The notes below the pieces were generated by a model, which was not told where the DNA came from, made no database searches, and worked only from the letters and a program-made list of their open reading frames with translations. Made by a program: the position numbers and the translations under genes. A stretch of DNA of 5,305 bases from Pseudomonadota bacterium (GTDB taxonomy: Bacteria; Desulfobacterota; Desulfovibrionia; Desulfovibrionales; Desulfovibrionaceae), in NCBI GenBank assembly GCA_023450535.1, contig JAEXGX010000458.1, positions 1-5,305 on the forward strand, written 5' to 3'. The first letter of the stretch is position 1. Every line of letters starts with the position of its first letter. Shown piece after piece: positions 1 to 5,305 of the stretch.

Positions 1-125
1 CTTCATATCCAGGCGATTTAACTTTAATAAAGTGCTCTGCTGACCGCAGCGTAAGCGCAATTCACTTGCGTTGTAAAACGCCGGAGTAAGCGTGTTTTTT
101 TAGTTTGAAATACTCTGTGTGTGGT
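1..125. other. Non-coding stretch downstream of the chemoreceptor gene
   Basis: I see no credible gene here. The stretch contains several inverted repeats: ACTTTA-A-TAAAGT at 21-33, CGCAA/TTGCG at 56-60 and 66-70 with a 5-base loop, and ACGC/GCGT at 78-81 and 90-93 followed by seven T at 95-101. The last could be a weak terminator for a plus-strand transcript entering from the left, but its stem has only four pairs. No convincing hairpin plus U-tract is present in the minus direction for the chemoreceptor gene, so where that transcript ends is not evident. Part of the stretch resembles the repeat element found after queA (see findings). Confidence 0.5.
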
Positions 126-2168
126 TCAGCTTTGCTTCATATCGTCAATGAGCCTGCTCAGCACTTGCGCCTGGGTTGTCAGTTCAGTGACGGCCCTTGT
201 TGCTTCTGCCATGGCCTGTGAGGTTTCTCCTGCGATATTACTGACTTCGGCAATCGAATGATTGATCTCTTCCGACGAGGCTGATTGTTGTTCGCTGGCT
301 GTGGCGATGGCCCTCACCTGATCCGCTGTGCGGTCGGTCAGAGCCACGATTTCCTTGAGAGATTCGCCCGACTGACGGGCAAACGTGGTGGCCTCCTCAA
401 TAGAACGTACTGCGCCATCAACTTGTTCACGGCTTTTGGCCGCACTCTGTTGAATGTTACGTATGGCTTCGGCCACATTACCGGTGGAGGCCATGGTTTT
501 TTCAGCCAGCTTGCGCACTTCATCTGCCACTACGGCGAATCCCCGACCGGCGTCGCCTGCGCGGGCCGCTTCAATGGCGGCGTTCAGCGCCAGAAGATTG
601 GTCTGATCCGCGATGTCCGAGATAACGCTCATAATCTGATCAATGGCTTTGGCATTTTCGTCCAGTCTGTCCATATCGTCTTTGAGCTGGATCGACTGAC
701 TTTGGACCTGTTGGATACTGTTCACCGCCTGCCGCACAACCGTCGCTCCGGCTTCCGCCTTCTGGCGGGTAGCAGTGGAAACTTCTGCTGCATTGCCAGC
801 GTTGCGGGCCACTTCCACCACAGTGGAATTCATTTCCTCCATGGCCGTGGCGGTTTCCGTGATGCGGGAGGCCTGGTAATCCGCACCGCGTTCGGAGTGG
901 GCGATCTGGGCGGAAAGTTCTTCGGAAGCGGAGGATACGATAGCCACCACATCTTCCAGCTTGAGCGCCGCGTTAAGCATGCCTTCACGTCGGGCGTTTT
1001 GGGCCTCGCGTTTTGCCTCCTCGGCCTGTCTTGCCGCTTCTTGTGCCGCCTCTGTGGCCTTGCGTGCGTGTTCCGCCTCTTTCCGGGCAGTTGTCATGTT
1101 TTCCCGCAGGGCTTCCACCATGCCGACGAAATTTTTGTACACGCCCTGACTCGGGCGGCCATCGTCGATATCGTAATCGCCGATGCTGACGCGGTGGGCC
1201 ATATCTTCCAATACTCCGGGGTCGCGCCCCAACTGGCAGAGAACGTTGCGGGTGATCAGCAGCGACAAGGAAAGACTCAGCAGCACTGCGATTCCCACAA
1301 CGACAAGGAGTTGAATAGTAATATTTTTCTGGGCGGCAGCACTTTCATCGGTCATCTGGTGTGTAAGAGCTTCTGCCTTCTTGACGGTAACGTCAGTAAG
1401 CTTACCTAAATCCAGAACCATTTGTTGGCGCTGCGCCGTCATTTTGCCGGAGTTGCTCACAAAATTCCGGTAAATATCCACTTCTTTTAGGATACGTTGC
1501 AGGAGAATACGGTTGGAATTCCGGGAGGTTTTTTCCTCAACAAGTTTCAGGGCCTGTGTCAGGCCGTTCAACCCCGTTAACACGGCATCCAGATTTTTTT
1601 GAGAGGGGTTGACGCTGAGCGGCCAAGTTTTCAGACGCACTTCGTAAAGTTGAGCGCGCGTGTCCATCACCAGCTTTACCTCCTCGGCGCTGGCTACGGA
1701 CTGCTCTTCGGCCTGGTTTTGATAGGCGCTGGCGATGAGCTCGTTGATTGAAGAAACCAATTTGATCCCCTGGTCAGTATAGTCTGAATCTACCTTTGCC
1801 AGCTTGCTTGCCAGTGTGAGTACAGCGTCGAATGCTGTGCTCATGGTATCTACATCCCGCAGTAGCGAGCTAACATTATTTTGATGAGATGAACCGGCAG
1901 GAAGCAGAGCTATTTCTTCACGAAAATGTTCTTTACTTTCTTCAAGAAATTTTTTTGCGACATTGATATATTCATCTCCTCCGTAAAGAAAATACTTCAT
2001 TTGTTCGGACTGAGCGCTTTGCAGGTGAGAAACCGCTTCCGTGATGGTATTGATTCTGATATTGGTATTTTCAATAGTTTTCATACCGTGCACTCCCCAG
2101 AATCCTACCATGAGAGTGAGCAAAAGTACGGCGAGAAAGCCCAGAAGAAGTTTGAGCTTGAGAGACAT
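126..2168 (-). CDS. Methyl-accepting chemotaxis protein with a large helical periplasmic sensor domain
   Basis: A 680-residue transmembrane chemoreceptor that would sense a periplasmic signal and control the CheA kinase through CheW. A short basic N-terminus leads into membrane helix 1 (about residues 7-27). The periplasmic part (about 28-282, roughly 255 residues) looks all-helical, and its size fits a helical bimodular (HBM) sensor better than the ~150-residue four-helix-bundle type; this is inferred from length and composition. Membrane helix 2 is about 283-306. A HAMP-like linker follows (about 307-360, with LGRDPGVLEDMAHRVSIGDY), then an Ala/Glu/Arg-rich coiled coil (about 357-395). The kinase-control hairpin tip is clear: DQTNLLALNAAIEAARAGD at 521-539, then GRGFAVVADEVRKLAEKT. 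Helices either side carry Glu/Gln pairs suited to methylation (EEMNS near 444; SEQQSASSEEI near 625). There is no C-terminal CheR/CheB-tethering pentapeptide; the protein ends DDMKQS. The start is supported by a strong Shine-Dalgarno. The ligand is unknown. Confidence 0.97.
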   Translation of the reverse strand: MSLKLKLLLGFLAVLLLTLMVGFWGVHGMKTIENTNIRINTITEAVSHLQSAQSEQMKYFLYGGDEYINVAKKFLEESKEHFREEIALLPAGSSHQNNVSSLLRDVDTMSTAFDAVLTLASKLAKVDSDYTDQGIKLVSSINELIASAYQNQAEEQSVASAEEVKLVMDTRAQLYEVRLKTWPLSVNPSQKNLDAVLTGLNGLTQALKLVEEKTSRNSNRILLQRILKEVDIYRNFVSNSGKMTAQRQQMVLDLGKLTDVTVKKAEALTHQMTDESAAAQKNITIQLLVVVGIAVLLSLSLSLLITRNVLCQLGRDPGVLEDMAHRVSIGDYDIDDGRPSQGVYKNFVGMVEALRENMTTARKEAEHARKATEAAQEAARQAEEAKREAQNARREGMLNAALKLEDVVAIVSSASEELSAQIAHSERGADYQASRITETATAMEEMNSTVVEVARNAGNAAEVSTATRQKAEAGATVVRQAVNSIQQVQSQSIQLKDDMDRLDENAKAIDQIMSVISDIADQTNLLALNAAIEAARAGDAGRGFAVVADEVRKLAEKTMASTGNVAEAIRNIQQSAAKSREQVDGAVRSIEEATTFARQSGESLKEIVALTDRTADQVRAIATASEQQSASSEEINHSIAEVSNIAGETSQAMAEATRAVTELTTQAQVLSRLIDDMKQS

Positions 2169-2173
2169 AAAGG

Positions 2174-2182
2174 CTCCTCCTC
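2174..2182 (-). promoter_or_regulatory. Ribosome binding site of the chemoreceptor gene
   Basis: Read on the minus strand this is GAGGAGGAG, ending five bases before the ATG at 2168-2166. The core AGGAGG lies seven bases from the start, which is near ideal and fixes the start codon. Confidence 0.85.
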
Positions 2183-2238
2183 TTTACGGAAAGGGCTGTT
2201 TGTTTTTATTCACACAATTATTAAGAGATAAAAAAGTA

Positions 2239-2267
2239 TATATACAAAAAACAGGAAAAAATAGGAA
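2239..2267 (-). promoter_or_regulatory. Possible sigma-70 promoter for the chemoreceptor gene
   Basis: On the minus strand, TTCCTA (2267-2262) and TATATA (2244-2239) are separated by 17 bases of mostly T. The -10 box is fair, but the -35 matches the TTGACA consensus at only three of six positions. The location, about 70 bases upstream of the start codon in the most AT-rich part of the intergenic region, is sensible. Other -10 choices in the same AT tract are possible. Confidence 0.3.
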
Positions 2268-2320
2268 GATCCCCCCCCTCTGCTTTGTGCTGGCTGATCA
2301 TGGAACACTGTGTAGCGCAA

Positions 2321-2326
2321 TATAAT
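2321..2326 (+). promoter_or_regulatory. Candidate -10 box for the peptidase-queA transcript
   Basis: A perfect TATAAT. At 16-18 base spacing the upstream hexamers (for example TCATGG at 2298-2303) are poor -35 matches, and there is no extended TGn before the box. If used, it would give a leader of roughly 105 bases before the peptidase ATG. It is the best rightward candidate in the intergenic region, but a single six-base match is weak evidence. Confidence 0.4.
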
Positions 2327-2360
2327 GCCATAGTTAGCTATTCCCACACGCAAGCAGGTA

Positions 2361-2374
2361 CGCCCGTTTGGGCG
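2361..2374 (+). other. Small GC-rich hairpin in the peptidase leader
   Basis: CGCCC-GTTT-GGGCG forms a perfect five-pair stem with a four-base loop, 64 bases before the peptidase start. It is followed by GAAGAAAAATTTAAAA and not by a T tract, so it does not look like a terminator. It could be a leader structure or chance. Confidence 0.35.
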
Positions 2375-2438
2375 GAAGAAAAATTTAAAATCGCGTTCTG
2401 GACAGCCTGCCGGAAAACGTATATTTCACAAAAACATC

Positions 2439-3851
2439 ATGAAAAAGTCATTCTTCCGTCGTGTTCTCGCGAAAGGACGCCCGGTCTGGGGTGTTTTGTT
2501 TGCGTGCGTTTGTATGGTCTGTCTGCTCGGCCAGGCTTTTGCCGCTTCCCCCACACCTGAAGCCATCGGGGCTGAAGTCTCCTCGGGCGAAAGCAAGGAA
2601 CGGGTCGTAAACCCGTTTTCCTTTTTCTCTTTCGAGTCTTTTTTCAATGAGGAAAAAGAGGAAGACATGGCGAGCGCCGATTCCGGCCCGGCTCCCTGGG
2701 CAGAAAATGAGCGCTACATTGCCGAATATCTGGAAGATGGCAGCCTCTCGCTGAGCGGTACAGTGGAAAACGGCGATACCGCCGGAGGTATTTTGCAGGA
2801 ACTGACCACTGGTTCCGAGGCGTATTCCATTGTGGATGCAGCGGAAGATATATGGTCTTTGTGTAAAATCCGCGTCGGGCAGCCCTTTGTTTTTGTGCGG
2901 AATCAGGCGGGAAAATTCAGTTCTTTCACCTATGAGGCCAATAAAGATGAACAATTGGTCGTTTCGTGCGAGAATGGAGAATTCAAAGCTTCGCTGGAAA
3001 GAATTTCCTATGATATTGAACTGGCATTGGTAAAAGGGCAGATTGATTCAAGTCTGTTTGACTGTGTGGCCAGCCAGGGTGAAGATCCCTTGCTGGCCAT
3101 TCGTTTGGCCAGTGTTTTTGAATGTGAGATCAATTTTATTAACGACATCCGCGAGCAGGATTCGTTCGAGGTGTTGGTGGAAAAACGCTACCGCAAGGGC
3201 GAATTCAAGGGATACGGCCATATATTGGCCGCCTGGTTTACCAACCGGGGCAAACGTTTTGAAGCATATCTTTTCGCCGACGCGGACGGCACCCTTCACC
3301 ACTACAACTCCCAGGGGGAAGCCCTGCAAATGGGCCTGCTCAAGGCGCCACTGGCTTTTACCCGTGTCAGTTCCAAGTTCAATTTGAAGCGCCGCCACCC
3401 TATTCTTGGGGTAGTACGCCCGCATGAGGGGATAGACTATGCGGCGCCGCACGGTACGCCGGTCAGAAGCGTGGGCGACGGCGTTGTGACTCGGGCCGGG
3501 TGGGGGCAAGGTTACGGTAATATGATTGTAATCAAGCACCGTAACGGGTTGGAAACGCAGTATGCCCACCTTGCCGGTTTCGCCAAGAAACTGAAAAAAG
3601 GCGAAAAGGTGGAACGGGGCGACGTCATTGGTTTTGTGGGCGCCACAGGGCTGGCTACAGGGCCGCATCTTGACTTCCGTATGCGCAAGGACGGAAAATT
3701 CGTTAATCCTGCGGATATCATTGTGCCGCGTGAAGAACCGGTGGATAAGCTTCACATGGGAGAGTTTCAACAGCAGGTCGCGTTGTCGCGCGCCTTCTTG
3801 AACGGTGAAACTGAACTGGCTGAATACAGCCCGGCAGAATGGACCCGTTGA
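2439..3851 (+). CDS. Secreted M23-family (LytM-type) peptidoglycan endopeptidase
   Basis: A 470-residue predicted cell-wall hydrolase resembling the MepM/Csd3-type M23 proteins, whose members cut peptide cross-links in peptidoglycan. Residues 1-35 form a signal peptide: basic MKKSFFRR, a hydrophobic core (about 16-35) and a likely AFA cleavage site. A Phe-rich then acidic segment follows (about 60-76, FSFFSFESFFNEEKEED). Residues about 104-170 look like an OapA/LysM-like domain (GTVENGDTAGGIL), and 185-310 like the usual M23 N-terminal domain that can occlude the active site. The LytM domain spans about 315-425, with H329 and D333 (HEGID), H377 (QYAHL) and H410 (GPHLDF). The last metal-binding position of the normal H-x-H motif is D412, not His. 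The start at 2439 gives a good signal peptide but has no visible Shine-Dalgarno. The stop lies four bases before queA. Family assignment is firm; exact substrate and activity are inferred. Confidence 0.93.
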   Translation: MKKSFFRRVLAKGRPVWGVLFACVCMVCLLGQAFAASPTPEAIGAEVSSGESKERVVNPFSFFSFESFFNEEKEEDMASADSGPAPWAENERYIAEYLEDGSLSLSGTVENGDTAGGILQELTTGSEAYSIVDAAEDIWSLCKIRVGQPFVFVRNQAGKFSSFTYEANKDEQLVVSCENGEFKASLERISYDIELALVKGQIDSSLFDCVASQGEDPLLAIRLASVFECEINFINDIREQDSFEVLVEKRYRKGEFKGYGHILAAWFTNRGKRFEAYLFADADGTLHHYNSQGEALQMGLLKAPLAFTRVSSKFNLKRRHPILGVVRPHEGIDYAAPHGTPVRSVGDGVVTRAGWGQGYGNMIVIKHRNGLETQYAHLAGFAKKLKKGEKVERGDVIGFVGATGLATGPHLDFRMRKDGKFVNPADIIVPREEPVDKLHMGEFQQQVALSRAFLNGETELAEYSPAEWTR

Positions 3852-3855
3852 CCAT

Positions 3856-5025
3856 ATGGCTGATTTTGACGTTTTTTCTCTTGAAAGTTATAGTTATGTC
3901 CTGCCTGAAGAACTCATTGCGCAGCATCCTCCCGAAGTACGGGGCACATCACGTCTGATGGTGCTGGACCGGAGTGGGGACAGCGATTGTCCGATCGATA
4001 CCGTATTTGACAAACTGCCTGAATTTTTGCCGGAAAAAGCTCTGCTTGTGGTCAACAATTCCCGTGTGGTGCCCGCGCGGCTGTTTGGTAACAGGCCGGG
4101 CGGGGGCAAGGCGGAAATGTTGTTGCTTACTCCCCCGGTATTGCTGGAAAAGAGCGCGCGTGTCTGCGCTGATGATGCAGATGACGCAATCTGGTTCGAG
4201 GCGGAAGCCGAAGCCTTGCTCAAGCCCGGCAGAAGCATCCGTGAGAAAGATACGCTCGATTTTGGCGAATTACGGGCTGAAGTGCTGAAAAAAAAGGACT
4301 TTGGCAGACACACACTGCGTCTTGTCTGGAGCGGAAGCCTGACGGACATTTTGGAGCGAGCCGGAAAGTTGCCCTTGCCGCCGTATATCAAGCGGGAGCA
4401 AGAGGCTGATGATATTTCCCGTTATCAGACCCTGTACTCCAGGGAGGACAAGAAGGGCAGCGTGGCCGCGCCCACGGCGGGCTTGCATTTCACCGGAGAA
4501 ATGCGGGAGAGATTGCTTTCGCTCGGGATCGAATGGGCGGAAGTGACGCTGCATGTCGGATATGGAACATTCAGCCCGGTGCGCGAAGAAGACATCCGCC
4601 AGCATCCGATGCATGCGGAATATGCGGAAATTCCCGCTGCAACCGTTGAGGCTGTGCGCCGTGCGAAGCGGGACGGAAGGCCGGTAATTGCGGTGGGCAC
4701 TACTTCGGCGCGTACGCTGGAAGGCGCGGCGCTGGCTTGCGCGCGCGAGGGATGCGAACTTTTTGTTCGCGGTGATTGTGCCGTCAACGCTTCCTTCGAT
4801 CCCTACGAAGCTGGCTGGTCCGGCTGGACTGATATTTTTATTTATCCAGGCTTTTCTTTCCGGGCGGTGGATGGCCTCATTACCAATTTTCATCTGCCCC
4901 GTTCCTCCCTGCTCATGCTGGTGTCCGCGTTGACGGGGCGGGAGCGCATACTCCGAGCCTATTCCCACGCAGTAGAGGCGAGGTACCGTTTCTTCTCTTA
5001 TGGCGATGCCATGTTGATACGTTGA
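3856..5025 (+). CDS. queA: S-adenosylmethionine:tRNA ribosyltransferase-isomerase (QueA)
   Basis: A cytoplasmic enzyme that transfers and rearranges the ribosyl group of S-adenosylmethionine onto 7-aminomethyl-7-deazaguanine in tRNA, giving epoxyqueuosine at the wobble position of GUN-anticodon tRNAs (Asp, Asn, His, Tyr). The 389 residues carry family motifs throughout: LPEELIAQHPP (16-26), RLMVLDR (33-39), NNSRVVPARLF (67-77), GKLPLPPYIKRE (170-181), SVAAPTAGLHF (202-212), VTLHVGYGTFSPVR (230-243), HPMHAEY (250-256), VIAVGTTSARTLE (277-289), LITNFHLPRSSLLMLVSAL (341-359) and YRFFSYGDAMLIR at the end. It is longer than the ~356-residue E. coli protein, with extra sequence around 94-135 and in the 300-325 region. 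A GTG at 3805 would add 17 residues overlapping the peptidase gene; the ATG at 3856 fits the family N-terminus better. No clear Shine-Dalgarno precedes it, and the peptidase stop is four bases upstream, so coupled translation is likely. Confidence 0.97.
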   Translation: MADFDVFSLESYSYVLPEELIAQHPPEVRGTSRLMVLDRSGDSDCPIDTVFDKLPEFLPEKALLVVNNSRVVPARLFGNRPGGGKAEMLLLTPPVLLEKSARVCADDADDAIWFEAEAEALLKPGRSIREKDTLDFGELRAEVLKKKDFGRHTLRLVWSGSLTDILERAGKLPLPPYIKREQEADDISRYQTLYSREDKKGSVAAPTAGLHFTGEMRERLLSLGIEWAEVTLHVGYGTFSPVREEDIRQHPMHAEYAEIPAATVEAVRRAKRDGRPVIAVGTTSARTLEGAALACAREGCELFVRGDCAVNASFDPYEAGWSGWTDIFIYPGFSFRAVDGLITNFHLPRSSLLMLVSALTGRERILRAYSHAVEARYRFFSYGDAMLIR

Positions 5026-5044
5026 GGCATAAGGTTTTTCAGCT

Positions 5045-5215
5045 TTAGAGCAGTTTCACTTTGCAATTACTCCCGGAGTCGAGTGCAACGAGACTCCGCC
5101 GCGACGCCGGATAGCCAATTCACTGACGGCGTAAGGCTCCGGTGGAGGAGTGAAGCCTGTGGGGCAGAACTTTAGGGTCTAGCTGGTAGATATTTTCAAT
5201 TGCAAAATGCTCTAA
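5045..5215. repeat. Inverted-repeat-bounded, hairpin-rich element of about 171 bp
   Basis: The left arm is TTAGAGCA (5045-5052), a 7-base spacer, then TTTGCAATT (5060-5068). The right arm is AATTGCAAA (5198-5206), one base, then TGCTCTAA (5208-5215). Both blocks are exact reverse complements, 17 paired positions in total. Inside are CGGAGTC/GACTCCG (5074-5080 with 5092-5098, perfect seven-pair stem), ACGCCG/CGGCGT (5104-5109 with 5127-5132), CTCC/GGAG (5137-5140 with 5144-5147) and TCTA/TAGA (5178-5181 with 5187-5190). There is no coding capacity. It has the form of a small non-autonomous mobile element (MITE-like) or a structured intergenic repeat; a structured RNA is also possible. I see no clear target-site duplication. 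Confidence 0.5.
5074..5098. other. Perfect seven-pair hairpin inside the IR-bounded element
   Basis: CGGAGTC (5074-5080) and GACTCCG (5092-5098) are exact reverse complements around an 11-base loop. No T tract follows, so it is not a standard terminator. It is the strongest local stem within the element. Confidence 0.55.
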
Positions 5216-5223
5216 GGGAAGGC

Positions 5224-5263
5224 AAGGATTGACAAAACGGCGACGCCGATAAAATCCTTTTTA
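5224..5263 (+). terminator. Terminator-like hairpin downstream of queA
   Basis: AAGGATT (5224-5230) pairs with AATCCTT (5253-5259). An inner stem, CGGC/GCCG within CGGCGACGCCG (5238-5248), is enclosed by it, and T residues follow (5258-5262, TTTTT then AT). The outer stem is AT-rich and separated from the inner one by unequal internal loops (7 and 4 bases), so the structure is less compact than a classic intrinsic terminator. It is the best candidate for ending the peptidase-queA transcript. Confidence 0.45.
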
Positions 5264-5266
5264 TCA

Positions 5267-5286
5267 ACCTCCCCTTAAGGGGAGGT
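5267..5286. other. Perfect 20-bp palindrome
   Basis: ACCTCCCCTTAAGGGGAGGT reads identically on both strands with no central spacer; symmetry ends at 5266/5287. As a hairpin it needs a loop from its central bases. It could be an operator for a gene beyond the window, part of a repeat, or a bidirectional transcription stop. Confidence 0.55.
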
Positions 5287-5305
5287 AATCCGCACGGCTC
5301 CAATC

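Larger units (their letters stand above)
2169..2438. other. Divergent intergenic region between chemoreceptor and M23 peptidase genes
   Basis: This 270-bp stretch separates two genes that point away from each other, so it must hold both promoters. From the left it contains the chemoreceptor ribosome binding site, a strongly AT-rich tract (about 2198-2266) with TATATATA at 2237-2244, a run of eight C at 2271-2278, a rightward TATAAT at 2321-2326, and a small GC hairpin at 2361-2374. I found no TGGCAC-N5-TTGC sigma-54 element and no TAAA-N15-GCCGATAA flagellar sigma-28 element on either strand. Short open frames across it have no ribosome binding site or family resemblance, and I do not regard them as genes. 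Confidence 0.6.
5026..5305. other. Non-coding region after queA
   Basis: No gene is supported in these 280 bases. The first 19 are plain spacer. The rest holds the inverted-repeat-bounded element, a terminator-like hairpin and a 20-bp palindrome, listed separately. The AAGGGGAGGT near 5277-5286 resembles a ribosome binding site, but no start codon lies at a suitable distance before the window ends. Confidence 0.6.

Noticed and set aside
285..1409. A 374-codon open frame on the plus strand, opposite the chemoreceptor gene
   Set aside because: It is fully antisense to a well-supported gene. Its translation is rich in Cys, His, Phe and Gly with no recognisable domain, as expected of a mirror frame of helical Ala/Glu-rich coding sequence.
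2361..2374. GC hairpin considered as a terminator
   Set aside because: No T tract follows in the plus direction; on the minus strand the T-rich tract lies before the stem, and no gene ends there in either direction.
2041..2560. Short overlapping plus-strand frames in the intergenic region
   Set aside because: They run into the 3' and 5' ends of real genes in other frames, lack ribosome binding sites and show no protein-like features.
3048..3770. A 240-codon minus-strand open frame opposite the peptidase gene
   Set aside because: It overlaps the conserved LytM region on the other strand, matches no family I recognise and has no convincing ribosome binding site.
3805..3855. GTG start for queA, 17 codons upstream
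   Set aside because: The added residues have no counterpart in the QueA family and overlap the end of the peptidase gene; the ATG at 3856 matches the family N-terminus.
4270..4968. A 232-codon minus-strand open frame opposite queA
   Set aside because: QueA motifs run through the whole region on the plus strand; the mirror frame has low-complexity, Arg/Ser-rich composition and no family resemblance.
5038..5046. TTCAGCTTT shared with 125-133
   Set aside because: Only nine bases, and the left copy lies at the end of the chemoreceptor coding sequence; probably chance.
5045..5215. CRISPR array, tRNA or riboswitch in the post-queA region
   Set aside because: There are no regularly spaced direct repeats, no cloverleaf with an acceptor end, and no downstream gene in the window for a riboswitch to control.

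Overview
The window holds three complete protein genes plus non-coding DNA at both ends and between the divergent genes. The protein styles, especially the 'LGRDPGVLEDMA' segment after the second membrane helix of the chemoreceptor, together with moderate GC content, suggest a Desulfovibrio-like sulfate reducer (Desulfovibrionaceae). This is an inference from protein character, not from a marker gene.

Layout. Positions 1-125 are non-coding, with short AT-rich and GC-rich inverted repeats. A methyl-accepting chemotaxis protein gene occupies 126-2168 on the minus strand. A 270-bp divergent intergenic region (2169-2438) holds the chemoreceptor ribosome binding site, an AT-rich tract, a run of eight C and a TATAAT box facing right. 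On the plus strand, a secreted M23-family peptidoglycan endopeptidase (2439-3851) is followed after four bases by queA (3856-5025), the tRNA epoxyqueuosine-precursor enzyme. From 5026 to the end there is no gene. That stretch holds a roughly 171-bp element bounded by imperfect inverted repeats and filled with small hairpins, then a terminator-like hairpin, then a perfect 20-bp palindrome.

Function. The chemoreceptor senses an unknown ligand through a large, all-helical periplasmic domain and would signal to CheA/CheW. The peptidase and queA are probably co-transcribed and may be translationally coupled, although cell-wall remodelling and tRNA modification have no obvious functional link. The three genes look intact and ordinary. 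I do not see a new multi-gene system. The least explained parts are the IR-bounded element after queA, which may have a decayed relative at the left end, and the H-x-D variant in the peptidase active site.
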